Assembly (NCBI RefSeq): GCF_020382885.2
Contig: NC_058514.1
Span: 12,572,249-12,636,248 of the forward strand
DNA length: 64,000 nt
Source of the DNA: Scatophagus argus
Taxonomy: Eukaryota; Chordata; Actinopteri; Scatophagidae
Reading direction: 5' to 3'
In this document: positions 42,165 through 63,191 of the stretch, piece after piece
Numbering within the stretch: position 1 is the first letter of the stretch
Layout of the letters: the number at the start of each line of letters is the position of its first letter
Position numbers and translations under genes: made by a program
Notes under the pieces: generated by a model
Seen by the model: the letters and a program-made list of their open reading frames with translations, nothing else
The model's database searches: none
Told to the model about the DNA's origin: nothing

Positions 42165-45100
42165 CCTCTCTCCCCCCCTCTCTCCCTCCCTTCCATCCGC
42201 AGATACTTCCGGAAGGGCTGCTACTTCGGCCTCGCCTGCTTTGCCAACATGCCGGTGGAGAGCACGGTGGAAAGGGGGGCGAGGATGAAGTCGGTAGGGA
42301 TCCTGTCTCCTTCCTACACGCTGCTCTACCGCTACATGAGTTTTCTGGAGCACCAGGTCAGGTAAGAGGAGCTAGTTTGTACCACAGAAAGGCTGCTCAT
42401 GCACATGACAGGAGCTGTTAGTACTGTCAGTGAACAACAGACTAAGAACGAGGGCTGCAACCAATGGCCAGTTCCGTTAGTGATTCATCATCAACAGTTT
42501 ATTCAGTTAATTAATAGTATTTGGTCGCAAAATAGTGAAAAATGGACATCGAAAGCCAATTACTTCATATTCTTTACTTTTCCCAGCCAGCATCCTGAAG
42601 CCCAAAGCCCTTTAGTAGATCTTGTGAAGGTTCATGATCCTGTTACATGATCTTCCATAGGAGACGGAGTTTGTCCCGTTGTCGCTGAATTGCAGATGTT
42701 CAGATTTCCATTTCTGTTCCCAAGCACTTTAAGGACTTCCCATGTTGGCTGAAAAATTGAGTTTGAAAGTCAAACACACTTAAGTTTATAAAATGAAGAC
42801 AAATCCAACTTGAACTAGCACATTAATTAAAACAACTGTTATTTTTTCCAAAGATAGTTTTGCCTTGTCCTGCTCTAATCTGCTGTGATTGGCTAGTAGT
42901 ACTGTGACGTGATTGGCTTGTGCTCATTACCTTTACGGTTCTGTTTTAACGTAAACTGTGATCTTTTCCTAAACCTAACAAAGTAGTTTTGTTGCCCTAA
43001 ACCTAACCAAACGGTGACTGAAAACTGAAAATAATTTTTAAAAAATGTGCCTAAAAACAATGAGATGTGACTTTACAGTTGAAATCTGGTCTCTGGTTAG
43101 CACACTAGCATCTGAGGCTGATCAACATTCATTTTCCAAGTATTTACATTCAAACTGAAATTGTGGAGAGGTGATGGCCCTGATGAAAGCATGCCTACTA
43201 TGGCTGCTAATCCACATTGAGTTCTACATATCAGGCGTGTCTGTTCGGTTGTTATGTCTCACTAGTGAGAAACTTCAAGAATGGCATCACTGGTCTTCAG
43301 TTAAGTTCGTGTTCGTGTGCTGGGGCTTTTGCGCTCATCCAAACCTACTTCCTCTTCTTCTCTCTTTCCCCTCATCTCAAATAGAGCACGCTCACACTTT
43401 GCGTGACTTCTGTTTTCTCTTTCCCAAACCACAGATCTCCTTCAACAACACCACACTTTAATTATTTTAAACACACCATGAATAGTTTTTCTGGTGTGGA
43501 CAGGCCTGTACACTGCAGTTTTACTCTCCCAGATTTGTCTCACCCCTGCCACACAGTCCCCTTTTTCTCTCCGCTGTCCCTGACCCTCCTCTCTTCGCTG
43601 TCCACAGTTCCCACACTCTGGCCTCTCCTGGCCTGCAGTCAAACGGTGGTCATGCTCTTTACTCATCATTCCCCACGTAGCTTGCTCCAGATACCTCAAA
43701 TGCTGACTGCTGTTGCAGCTATATAAAGAGCTCACTGTTGGTCATGAGGTGGTTCCAATACTTAGGAATTTATGGATACTTTCCCCCTTTTTCCTTTTTC
43801 TTCCTCTTCTTTCCTCTATCTCTGATTGAATGGGATACAATGTAAGGCATTGTGGGTTAGGAGTTATTCACATTCTATAGCCATAATCATGGTTTAACTA
43901 TTCGGCTGCTGTTTTTCAGCTTTACTTTAGAAGCATGTTTTTTTCCCTTACTGACATCCAGTGTGTTAGAGTTTAGTCCGGTCTGTTGTCGCTGAATGAT
44001 GCCTAATGAATTTGTATTACAAAGAGCTGCAGCTGATTACTTCACTGTTTCTGCACTAATGTGTGACTCACTCCACATTTTAGCTCTACATTTAAAAACC
44101 AAAATGGCTCTCTCTGCTGAACAATTTTTCAAATAAACTCAAGGCATATGTAAATGTGAATGTAAAGAGCAACATTCACTTTTTGCCCACAGTGTACATC
44201 ATGTTTTTTAAAATTATTCTTGGTTTGATTGGACTAGTTTTGGCTGGGATCATTGTGCTAGGACTGTATTGCAATGTGCAGAGTTTTGCACACACAGTTT
44301 TGTTGTAAGCTTTCCTCAAAGTAAAAACTGAAATTTAAAAAAAATATTTTAAAAAATCTGCTTATATGTTTGTGCAAATATGTTAATATGTTTAAGGTTT
44401 AGAACTTACCAGGTTTAAAGGTCTGTTATTTGTCCCCTGCTTCAGGCTCCAGCTTCAGTCACCAGGCCACTACTCTCCCCTGGAGGCCTTTTATGAAGAC
44501 AAGAGAGCACTTCTGCCCCCCAGTGGCGATGGTGTTGTCACTGCATGTCCAGCCAACGCCTGGGGAGCTGCAATCAACCACAGCATGCACCCTGAGATGA
44601 AGGTAGGAGAAACATATCCAATTCTACAGCTACGTGAGCTGGTGTCCCTGGCTGGAGTGCTTTTTACATTATTTATTATTATTATTGTTATTTATATTTA
44701 ACCTATGTTAGTTTTAAACTTGTGCGCCCCTGTGTATAAATATCCCTGTACCAGATCACCCACCCTGCAGGCTGTATGTCCCAGTTCATCCGCTTCTTTG
44801 GGGAACAGATCATGGTGCTGTGGAAACTGGCTCTCCTCCGCAGACGCATCCTTATCTTCTCCCCTCCACCCGTGGGTGTAGTCTGCTACAGAGGTGAGAA
44901 ACATCTGCACCTGGGTCTGAATACAAGTATAAAGGGATATTTAGGCATTTTGAGAATTCTGCATATTTGTGTAACATCAAATGAGAAGACCAAAAACACT
45001 CTCATGCCTGTACATTCAGTGTGAAGCTGGAGCCAAGGTTAGCTTAGCTTAGCTTAGCACAAAGACTGAAAATGGGAAGAAGCAGCTAGCCTAGCTTGGT

Positions 45101-46887
45101 TTGAAGGAAACAAAATCTGTCTAGCAGCACTGCTAAATCTCAACAAGTTTTATCTGGTTTGTTGAATCTGTACAAAAACCAAAGGGCAAAACTGCAAATT
45201 TATTGTTGCTGAACTTTAGTCTTTCTGCTAGGCTAATCTTTGAGAGAAAATAAAGATCAGAAAGCTGATTGTGGGACTCTCAGGGTTTCATCTCAACATA
45301 CAAGCAGTTCCTTTCCAGCTGCGTTAGTGTTGGACAGCATACACATCATGCACACATTCACATCCTGTGTTGCTCTCTTGCTCTCCCACACTCATGCATC
45401 ATTTTTCTAATTTCACCCTCCACCCCCTCTTCCCTCCCAGTGTACTGCTGCTGTTGCCTGGCAAACATCTCCATCCCCGGGATCGGCGTGGCTGTGCCCG
45501 AGTTTCGCCCCTTCTTCTATGTTAATGTGGCCGATATAAGCGCCCTGGAGAACGAGCTCTCCTACGTTGCTTGTAAGTAGATACTCGAAACATGTTAACA
45601 TTTTTGAAAAGCCCCACTGAAAAAGGGCTCAGGCTGGTTGGTCTGATGTGCATCTTTTACCAGCTCCCGTGTCTCAAATCTTGTGCGTTTTGATTTCCCA
45701 GGTACTACTGAGAAGATCTTTGAGGAGAAGAAGGATCTGTATGACGTGTATGTAGACAATCAGAATGTAAAGACCTGCAGAGACGGCCTGAAGCCTCTGC
45801 TGCGCCTCAGCACTGCAGACAGGGAGAAATACCGCAAACTCACTGAACAGAGGTAGGATACCACTGCTAGTCGGACGACTGCTTACACCTAACAATATGG
45901 CTACTGCAGTTTCTTTGGAGTGAGTCGCTGATACTCTGTGCTTCTAGTTGTGAATGTTTTAATATGTGTATTAATTTCATTTAATAATCAACCAATGCAA
46001 CAGTTCCTTAGGTGAAATGTCAAACTAGTCATTTGTGAGTTAAAACATGGACTAACATATTGTGGGTTTTGGTGTTATCATCAGCCTTTTTAACAATAAA
46101 AAAACAGAGAATAAATCAGCAACCAACTAGTCTACTACACATCAAACATCCTTTTTTTTGGCTGGGTACAATTGAGAAAAATCTGCACTGAATCCAGAGA
46201 GTGACCTCAGTATGCACCTTATCTGTCACCTTAAGCATGTTAACTTTATATAGGCATTAAACTCAAAGCACCACTGTGTACAGCTCCACAAAGCTATGAG
46301 CCTAAACTTAACTTCCTTTAATCGTTCCTTACAAGAAAATATTACATATAATTATAAATCACAAATAATAGAATCTCTCCTGCTGATTTTCCAAGGAAGA
46401 CCTACAAATAATGTGTGTTTGTATGTGTGTGTAGGCAGATGTTGCTATACTCCCAGGAGGAGAATGGAGACTGTGTGTCCAGTGAGGAGGATCTCTTTAT
46501 CCTGTAAGTAAATGATTCGTTTACAAAATGAAAACTAGAGGAATGTGGGGACAAAGTGGATATGACAAAGGCAAACAAAACAACAGGCAAATGTCAAAGA
46601 TATTTTCTAAATTGTTTAAAAAAAGGAAATTTTTTGTGGAGTAAAGGGCCAAACAAAATCTCAAACCTTCCTTCCTTTAAATCCCATCCAGGTTTTTCTT
46701 GGAGCAGAACAACAGGATTTTCCAGACCCTCAGTGAGGTGGCAGGGAGCTCTGATCCCACGCTGACCCATGAGAGTGTGAGGGCCATGGGTCTGGATCCC
46801 CATGGAGACAGGCTCTTCCTGCTCCACCTGCTGGAGATCTATGGATATGACACCCTGATGGTGTCAGAGCAGTTGTGCTGCAGTTGA
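39376..46887 (+). CDS. dennd11: DENN domain-containing protein 11 (LCHN/KIAA1147)
   Basis: Nine exons: 39376-39778, 41793-41892, 42203-42361, 44446-44602, 44755-44893, 45441-45572, 45702-45852, 46435-46503 and 46692-46887. They total 1506 nt, 501 aa (human about 455). Exon 1 codes a Pro/Ala/Ser/Gly-rich leader of about 110 aa, then [20 protein letters not shown], the start of the DENN module. Further marks: [57 protein letters not shown], the four-Cys run [37 protein letters not shown] and [12 protein letters not shown]. The C-terminus ends EQLCCS. DENN proteins act on Rab GTPases. DENND11 has been tied to neurite growth and ischaemia response, but its Rab target is not well settled. The start has A at -3 and G at +4. 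Intron 1 (39779-41792) shows nothing recognisable. Intron 3 holds repeats. Confidence 0.95.
42131..42194 (+). repeat. 64-base uninterrupted polypyrimidine tract before dennd11 exon 3
   Basis: A TC-rich block, including a (TC)n core, ends 8 bases before the exon 3 acceptor CAG at 42200-42202. It is far longer than a usual splice polypyrimidine tract and is a mirror-type sequence able to form triplex DNA. Confidence 0.85.
42451..42615 (+). repeat. Diverged fish repeat of the GGGCTGCAAC type in dennd11 intron 3
   Basis: It starts AGGGCTGCAACCAATGG and runs through TTCAGTTAATTAATAGTATT, then AAAATAGTGAAAAATG and CCCAAAGCCC, matching the order of a frequent teleost repeat. A reversed relative is at 59060-59300. 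Confidence 0.45.
42955..43040 (+). repeat. CCTAAACCTAAC-type fish repeat in dennd11 intron 3
   Basis: Two CCTAAACCTAAC units (about 42970 and 43000) flank AAAGTAGTTTTGTTG. This layout is seen in a common teleost interspersed repeat. Short and diverged. Confidence 0.4.
45020..45250 (+). repeat. Fish repeat with GCTTAGCTTAGC / AAAGACTG core in dennd11 intron 5
   Basis: Begins AAGCTGGAGCCAAGGTTAGC, then the short tandem AGCTT, CACAAAGACTGAAAATGGG, CAGCTAGCCTAGC and a GTTTGTTGAATCTGTACAAA segment. It is the same family as the nested copies at 20430-20810 and the reversed copy at 56740. Confidence 0.55.
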
Positions 46888-48216
46888 GAGACAACAGACA
46901 GCTGGCTTTCTGCCTTTCATCACTGCTGGTTTTAAAAGGAGGATGAGCTTTGAGTGCTGCACTACTGGCCTCCTGGAGTTGGAGCTGACAGAAATCTCTC
47001 TGGTATAATGTTTTTTATTGTATATCTCCCTGCGCTTCTTATGTTCATTGTGGCTCTGTTCCCTCACAAACTGACGGCAACACCAATATTTACAGTCTAC
47101 TCTCACGTATTTTAACCATGAGTAATGTGGTTAGTTCTAACTGATAAAGCCTACCAGAGGTATACATACAAAAAGATGGATTACTCATGCTTGACTAAAG
47201 TCATTTTCTGGATTGGATACAGTTGAGCAGTGTTTGAATGCAATGGAGGGCAGGTACCAAATCCAAGATGACAGTAACATGAGATAAATACTGAAGAGGG
47301 CTGAACTACTCAGACACCAAGTTGAATAACAGAGCGAGAGACTTCTTCCAATATGAAGACAGTGTCTTTGAGATTTTCAGTGATCAAAACTTGGACTGAG
47401 GATCAAAGTATGAAAATGTTGGTGAGAGGCAGCTTTGTGTAAATAATCCTACTTCCCCCCCCCCCCCTTGATGTACAGTGTGTCAACGTATGTGTGATAT
47501 GGGGGGTCCACCTCTCTGCCAGTGTTGTTTTCCTTGTATGAAGTGCTGGATTTAAACACCGAATTTTTAAGCCTCTTTGTCCATCAGGGCGTCCTTTTTT
47601 GAAATCTAACTTTTCATTACAAGCAAGTCAAACCACCTTTGTCTTCAAAAGCCTTGTCTGTAAGCACTGTTATTTCAAGTGACACCTATTGCAATGAATG
47701 ACCGGTTAGCTAGTTTTGGCCTGAGCTAAGACCAAAATCAGGTTTTCTAATTAAGTTAAACAGGCAAGGGTAATGTCCATGAGGACGTAGAGGCTATTTT
47801 AAATGGCTTATTTTCACCCTGGCTGTAGCTGGGCCTGCAGCTCAGAAGGATAAGCTGTTACATAGTGTGCACCGTTGAGTTACTGCGTTTCTTAAGTGTC
47901 TGGTTGTGTTTGCATCTCTAGTATCAAGACAAAGGTGGGCCTTTAAATGATGCGTTCACAACTTCAGATAAATCTCAGTTTAGAGACATTGAGGTTTTTT
48001 TTTTTTTTAACAGTTACCATTATAATTAATATAGAATTAATTTATAAACAATTCTCTAACTTTCATGCTCTGTACATCTTGAAGCACACCATAGCAGCAT
48101 ATACTTTCAGCTCCATCGACAGCAAAACACAGAAGCCGCACTTTTATCTTCCATTGTATATTGCTCTTAATGTGCAAGGTAGTGCATTTGTGACAAAAAA
48201 AACCTCAGTGTGAGCT

Positions 48217-48763
48217 TTAAAGCTGCATTAATCACATTTTCGCCACTAGGGGGCAAAAGAACTGACAAACAATAGCTACATTACTGCTATATCACTGGCT
48301 TCTCAAGTTTTTATTGGCTAACGTGTTGCTAACAATAGCATGGTATACAATTAACAAACAAAACATTAGTGACGTGGAGTTTTTTTGTCTGTTTCTTTTA
48401 GCTCTTCTCCAACTCCTGAAAACAGCTCAGTATTTTAGCTTCCAACTGTTGAACTTCTCTAGCTACCAGTTAACCATGTATATCGTTTGTTTAGTGATGG
48501 ATAGGTAGCATATATTGGGTTTATCATAACAGGTTGCCGAAAACAAACTCCTACTGATGCTGGAAATATGGTTGATTAGATTAATGAGACTGAATCATTC
48601 CTAAATCTTCCATAAAACCAGAACTAGCTAAAAGGCTAATAAAGCTCAATAGAGCTAGAGATTAAGCTAACTCTCAGAAACACTGGCAATAACAGTAACC
48701 TCTATCATATTATATGTACATATGAGTCTGTGAATATAAAAATACTGATTAATGCATCTTTAA
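48217..48763. mobile_element. MITE-like element with 18-base terminal inverted repeats
   Basis: The left end TTAAAGCTGCATTAATCA (48217-48234) and right end TGATTAATGCATCTTTAA (48746-48763) match at 17 of 18 when reversed. Both outer edges are TTAA, which could be a TTAA target duplication (piggyBac-style) flanking AG(C/A)TGCATTAATCA termini. The interior is 510 bases, non-coding, and includes CGCCACTAGGGGGCAAAAGA, a sequence typical of a common fish repeat. Confidence 0.7.
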
Positions 48764-49049
48764 GCAACATTTCTGATTTCAGCATGCATACCTCCATGGA
48801 TCAGGTATAGTTTCACAATTCTTGCAGGACAACAAGTGGGATCAGTTGAATGTGTTTTCTATGACAATTATGATCCTAGAGCCCCTGTGTATCACTGAAA
48901 TACTCATGCAATTACGTGTTCAACTGTCTGCTGTAAGAAAACATAGCATATTTTCACGACAACGCATGGCACCTTAGACACCATGTACAGAGCTGGAGCA
49001 ATCATGTTTGTAGTAAGGGATAGTACGACTCATGTTAAAACACCTTCAC

Positions 49050-49085
49050 TTTATTTATTTTACTGTAAACCATTTCGGAAATAAA
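49050..49085. promoter_or_regulatory. Interdigitated poly(A) signals of convergent dennd11 and fgd4
   Basis: Two minus-strand AATAAA overlap at 49050-49059 (fgd4, 226 bases past its stop), and plus-strand AATAAA lies at 49080-49085 (dennd11). All fall within 36 bases, so the two transcripts would overlap at their 3' ends. Confidence 0.45.
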
Positions 49086-49284
49086 GTGCATTGCCACTTA
49101 AAAGGAAAACAGTCTGAATATCATATTATAACAACCTTTATATTCCTGAATTTCACTTCTAGATTTCATTCATTTCATCAAATATGTAGTTCAAAGCTAC
49201 TGTCTTTATGGATTTTATGGTTCCATCTGTTGCCGTATGTACATGCTTGTGCGAGAACATTCCACAGTGTCTAATCTCTCTCAA

Positions 49285-58388
<9,104 letters not shown>

Positions 58389-58640
58389 TGTCACTAAGTC
58401 GCCTCAGTTCCCACTTCGGCCCACCGCTTCTCCAGCAGACAGTGAAATGTATGGACAAGAGGGAGAGCGACTGACGTTCATTAGCCTAGCTCACGTGCTC
58501 AATTAATCTCTAATATATCCGGCTGTCTGACAAGCACCGCCCCTCATTTAAAGCCGCAACCCCGGACACGCCCACTGGAGGACGCGGACCAATCAGCCGG
58601 CACGTTTGTCAGTTTGAACACCGTGAACGACATCTATAAA
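58389..58640 (-). promoter_or_regulatory. fgd4 promoter region
   Basis: GC- and CpG-richer than its surroundings. It has a CACGCCC GC/CACC-type box (58567-58573) and CCAAT at 58589-58593 (ATTGG on the fgd4 strand), about 200 bases upstream of the ATG. No TATA box is seen. Inferred from position and composition. Confidence 0.4.
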
Positions 58641-59059
58641 GTCATGATTGTGTAAGATTTCACACCATCGCTTAAAACCTGATGAATAAATTAATGTGTT
58701 TGTGTTTGTAATCATGTCGATATTTACATTTTCTAGCCTATGTTGATATTTTCGTGTTTTATTTAGTGTTTTCTAAAGTAACGATGTATTTTCTGTGTAG
58801 ACTTTGAATAAGCTCATTACTTAAAAAAAAAGTACTCAGTAGAAAAAACAACGTATTCATCAATGAATAAATGAATAAAAAAAGGACATTTCTGAAATAA
58901 ATCAATAATGTAAGGCAGAATTTAAAACAAGTGACTGAATATAGATAGATAGGCCCAAAATAAATAAGTAAATGTCTTCAAATTATTTGTAATTTTTGAG
59001 GAAGTTTTTCTACATTTCTAAACAATTGTTTGTCCCTCAGTAATAATAATAACGATGAT

Positions 59060-59300
59060 AAGTGCCGTAACCATTTGTCAATTAACTATTTAGTCCATAC
59101 AGAAGGTTAATCAGCCACTATTATATGATTAAGTAATTGTTTCGTGAATTTTCAAGAGAAAACGCACTCCTTTTTTTGTATATTTGTAAACTGATTATTG
59201 GACAACACAACACAATATGTCACCATGCGCTCTGGAAAAATATGATGTTTTCATTTTATAGTCCGAACAACTTTTGATTAATTGAGAAAATAATCATCAG
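59060..59300 (-). repeat. Diverged reversed copy of the GGGCTGCAAC-type fish repeat
   Basis: It shows TTTTATAGTCCGAACAA followed by TTTTGATTAATTGAGAAAAT and AATCATCAG on plus, the typical reversed 5' part of the family also seen at 42451. The microsatellite abuts it. Confidence 0.4.

Positions 59301-59365
<65 letters not shown>
59301..59365 (+). repeat. (AAT)n microsatellite
   Basis: About 21 perfect ATA/AAT units, intergenic. Confidence 0.95.
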
Positions 59366-59367
<2 letters not shown>

Positions 59368-62076
59368 CAATAACAACAAAAACAACAATGGCGTTGTTTT
59401 TGTCTGAGAAAAACTTCAATTAATGTATTCAGTTTAGACTACGTAGCCCGTATGACAAATAAACATCAAATCCACAGATTTATGACGTAAAACATATTAC
59501 AGCACATATAAGCTTCTGTCCGCTATAACAGTTATTTATATATTAAGTAAAGAATGATATATAATATACAAAATAGGTTAATTCATTTTGTTTATTTCAT
59601 TTATTACATCAAACCATTAAACCTGAGTAATTTCAGTGTATAATTCGGAAACAGATGATAACGTTTGTAAATGTGGAGGTGACAGGAAGAACATTTAAGG
59701 ATATTCATGTGGTGATTGAAAAACATCAATTTTCAAGGTGCATCCGTATCATCGAGTTAACATTGAAAGTATAGAACAAAGATGGAGACCGGGTCATTTT
59801 TTAAAAAATAAAATTTCTGTTTACTGCACGCGACATGGAGACGACGTCAGATATGGAACTCACGTGAGGTCTACGTCATGTGGTCAACCTTCACGAACTC
59901 GACAGTGTAGACACATTAGCGCTGCATGTGAATGTGGCTAAACGTGACTCGCGTCAACAAATGTGACAAAATCACAATTTTAGATATCCTGTAGTCACAG
60001 CTTTCTTAAACTGGAGATCAGACACGATCACTCTGAAGTCTCCAGTCAACAATTTACATTTTGCTTCAAGATGCTCATATTTTTGAATAAAATATCGCTA
60101 ATAAATGATTTCTGAAAGTAACATTTTAGCAAAGTAATTATGTAGTTATATATGAAGATAGTACGTATTTGTACCAAGAGCAAAATTCATGTGGATTATT
60201 GTGTCCCTGAGAGCAGGTCTTTGCATCTGGCAGGGCGGGCAGCCATCCCTGGTAGCATCTTGCACTGGGGCCCATGGAAACTTACTGCCCCATATGAAGC
60301 GTATGGTTGGCTGTATTATGTACATTTGTATATAGTTTGTGTCATCATGGCTGTGGAACACTCAGATGTTTTTTTATTTCTTGGAGTTGGCCTGTGTTTC
60401 TGACATAGTGGCAACTATGAGGGAGCTCTGAGGAGCTGTTGAGATAAGAGCCCTCTTGAGAAGACTGTTTTTCCAACAGGATGAATTAGGAACTCTAAAT
60501 GATCTGTCAATCATCCCACCAGCTGCCCAGTGTGTGCTGGCACAGGCACCAGTCCCCCTGCAGCCTTGAACAGCATTAACCACCACCAACCCAAAAATGA
60601 TGACTGTGCATTTATTTTATCTTACTATCACAACTGTCAGAATGATCAATGGTTCCTCTGAAGTCACTAACTGTTATTCACATTTATCTGCAGTTTGCCT
60701 TTCAGAAAAAGAAAAGGAGTCCCAATGAGACAACACTTTATCCATTTTCAGTTAGGACGAGTCCCCGGATGTCCCCCTCATCTGCTGCAGAAGGACCATC
60801 AAGGACCAGAAGGACCTGAAGATGATACATTTGTCATGTTTGGTAGTGGCGCCGTGGCCTGGTTTGTCATTATCAGGGACTGTTCTTATCTCAAATTAAC
60901 TCACATTAATAGGAGGCAGTGAATTAGCTGTCAGACATATTAGTCCTCAGTGACACACACACACAGGTGTTACAGTGTGTGTTTGCATTGATACTCATAT
61001 GAAAAAACTGTGAATTTCAACAGCTTCAAAGCAGAACTTTTCTGTCAAATGATTAATCTTCTCTGTTTACTTCACTGCACTATTTCTGAATGATTAAGTG
61101 GGGTTTAAACCGCTGAAGTCACAAACAGCTCCACAGCTCCACCTAGTGGAGTTAAGACGCCATTGACAAACAGGTCCCTCACTGCAAATCTTCTTTGTGG
61201 TTGATGTTATTTTTAGTCCATCCATTAGGATTTCTTCAATTTAATTTTTTTTTAATCCTCAAACCATATCTGTATTAAAATCACTAATTATTTTATTATT
61301 TTTAATTATAAATCAATAAATTAATCTGCATACGCACCACATCATTTTGCTTTCAGAGAAATCTTCCATACATGTAAAGTTATTCCTTATTCAAGGTACT
61401 GAATGTTATTTTCTATAATAAAACTGGATTGCACAACGAAATTCAGTTGTGGTTCCCTCAATGCTACATACAGAAAATGTATTAACAGACACTGAAATAT
61501 TAGAAGTAGAATAGAATATAAACAAAATACAAAATATATAAAAGTGGAGCAATAAAAATGAAACCTTAACTACAGTTACAAGGAATACATACAGTTACAT
61601 ATAGATATACTGTATATAATATCAGTGTAACATTTGCACTAGCATATTATAGTGGGTAGTAATAATTACATATTATCATGCTTGTTAACACAGTGACGTT
61701 CTCAAACCTGACTGAATCTGACTGGATCACCTATTAATGGGAGTTTCCTCCTGATGAGTGGGGCTAAATTCAGCATGCAAGCAGCACTCTCAAGCGGATA
61801 GACTTTCTCTGGCACTCCGGTCTTTCCTGCCCTCTAGTGGTTAGGCTGTGGAATAAATCAAACAAAGCCGGATAAAAAATATTATGTATAATGATATTAA
61901 TGGATTAATAAAAACATGACAGATCTGCAGGTAGTATGTATGCAAGTTAATGTCACATGAGAAATCAAGATGAAGTCAACATTTCTGTGCGGCAAAAGGA
62001 AAAAAGTTGCGTTTGAGTAGTGGGTTTGGAGGGCAGCCCCTCCAGGAGGGACCGAAACCTGACCTCTCGCAAAAGC

Positions 62077-62148
62077 AGGTCCCACCGAGATTTGAACTCG
62101 GATCGCTGGATTCAGAGTCCAGAGTGCTAACCATTACACCATGGAACC
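62077..62148 (-). tRNA. trnaQ-CUG: tRNA-Gln (anticodon CTG)
   Basis: 72 bases, a cloverleaf read by eye. The minus strand begins GGTTCCATGGTGTAATGG, the anticodon loop reads ACTCTGAAT with stems CTCTGG/CCAG, and the T-arm is CCGAGTTCAAATCTCGG. The acceptor stem GGTTCCA pairs with TGGGACC with one G-U pair. It has no intron. A TTTT stop for RNA polymerase III lies 2 bases past the 3' end (62071-62074 on plus, as AAAA). It should be functional. It sits in the left arm of an inverted duplication. Confidence 0.95.
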
Positions 62149-62220
62149 ACCACACGGTCTGACCACGCACTTGTGGAACAGTTTTATAAATCGTATGGGT
62201 AGACTGCGAGTAAGTAAAAT

Positions 62221-62318
62221 AGGATTTACCTGACATAAAGTCCAAGTGACTGCCAGTGAGCAGACACAAAGAAAGCAGGCGTAAGTAGCTTAGCTGTGTT
62301 CACAGCAAAATCACGAAA
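62221..62318 (-). repeat. Inverted duplication, left arm (5' flank of tRNA-Gln CTG)
   Basis: The reverse complement of this stretch aligns with 62943-63048 at about 85-90% by eye, with shared blocks such as AACACAGCTAAGCTACTTA, TTTGTGTCTGCTCACTGGCA and CAGGTAAATCCTATT. The homology continues, weaker, down to the tRNA, including a TTTATAAAA box at 62181-62190. It is part of a duplicated tRNA unit. Confidence 0.85.
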
Positions 62319-62942
62319 AAGTATGCGGGAAATAAAAAAACAGAACTGCCCCCCCCCCAAACACGATAGGCGACATGCTTGTCATGCTGCTTTCACAGAC
62401 GAACGGAAAAAAAAATATTCCATTGATTGGAATGATTTTTTGAAACCGTTTACAGCATGTAACGTTAACGAATACGAGAAAAAAGAAGAAAAAAAAGTTA
62501 CTGTATAAATAAATATTTTTTCCATAATTGATTTTTAAGAGCCATTTTCCATGTATTCATCTTTTTTAAACGTTGCCACACAAAAAACAATTGTCAATAT
62601 ATTTTGTAGTTATAAAATCTGTGGTCTAATCTGAATTGTCTAAACTGAATTAAATTGGTGCCATCTAGTGTTCAGAATTTAAAATGTACATACACATACA
62701 AAGAGAAAAGTGATTAGTGATTTTAGCAGTTTTCAGACCCGTTAGAGAAAACACCCATGGAACCAAATGATTCTGTAAATGACTGTTTCATCAGATGTGC
62801 TTTTGTAAAATGAATCTCCAACAAACTGGACCTGAGAAACAGGTTTTAAAAAAATGACTGCTGAAGCCGAAAAACAATATACCAACATCTATGTGGTAAC
62901 TATGAACCACCACTGTGTGCTGAAAGTGGTTTTCTCACAGTG
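62319..62942. other. Spacer between the arms of the tRNA-Gln inverted duplication
   Basis: About 620 bases of AT-rich sequence with a C-run (62349-62358). No gene is recognised. The reading frame at 62296-62508 is lysine-rich low-complexity sequence and is not taken as a gene. Confidence 0.6.
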
Positions 62943-63047
62943 TCGTGATTTTGTTCTGAACACAGCTAAGCTACTTATGCCTGCTTTGTGTCTGCTCACT
63001 GGCAGTCACCTGGGCTTTCAGGTAAATCAGGTAGGTCAGGTAAATCC

Positions 63048-63048
<1 letters not shown>
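62943..63048 (+). repeat. Inverted duplication, right arm (5' flank of tRNA-Gln TTG)
   Basis: Mirror partner of 62221-62318. It differs by a 10-20 base tandem insertion (CAGGTAAATCAGGTAGGT region, 63020-63038) and is followed by an (ATT)n tract that is absent from the left arm. Confidence 0.85.

Positions 63049-63093
<45 letters not shown>
63049..63093 (+). repeat. (ATT)n microsatellite
   Basis: About 15 units, inserted within the right arm just after AAATCCTATT. The left arm has CCTATTTTACTTACTCG there, so the repeat grew after the duplication. Confidence 0.95.
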
Positions 63094-63094
<1 letters not shown>

Positions 63095-63191
63095 GCTTTG
63101 GTACTGTGAAAGACAAAGGACTTAGTACTCAGTCACTCAACCAGTACCATTTATAAAATTGTTCGATAACTGCTTGACTAAAGCACATAGT

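Larger units (their letters stand above)
46888..49100 (+). other. dennd11 3' UTR (probable), containing a MITE
   Basis: 2.2 kb with no coding exon on either strand, between the dennd11 stop and AATAAA at 49080-49085. An earlier AATAAA lies within the MITE at about 48637. A C-run of about 12 occurs at 47456-47468. If the distal signal is used, the transcript carries the MITE in its 3' UTR. Confidence 0.4.
58641..62076. other. Gene-poor AT-rich intergenic region
   Basis: No protein or RNA gene is recognised in 3.4 kb. Contents: a reversed fish repeat (59060-59300), an (AAT)n microsatellite (59301-59365), and AT-rich sequence with short open frames that have no supporting features (for example 59738-59941 and 60152-60403). 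Confidence 0.7.

Noticed and set aside
41978-42421. Overlapping open frames of 80-147 codons around dennd11 exon 3
   Set aside because: They arise from the TC tract and shadow exon 3; only the frame joined by splice sites matches DENND11.
59738-59941. 67-codon Cys/His-containing open frame
   Set aside because: Isolated, AT-rich context, no splice partners, no known domain; chance ORF.
62296-62508. 70-codon lysine-rich open frame between the tRNA arms
   Set aside because: Low-complexity A-rich sequence, no domain, no promoter signs.
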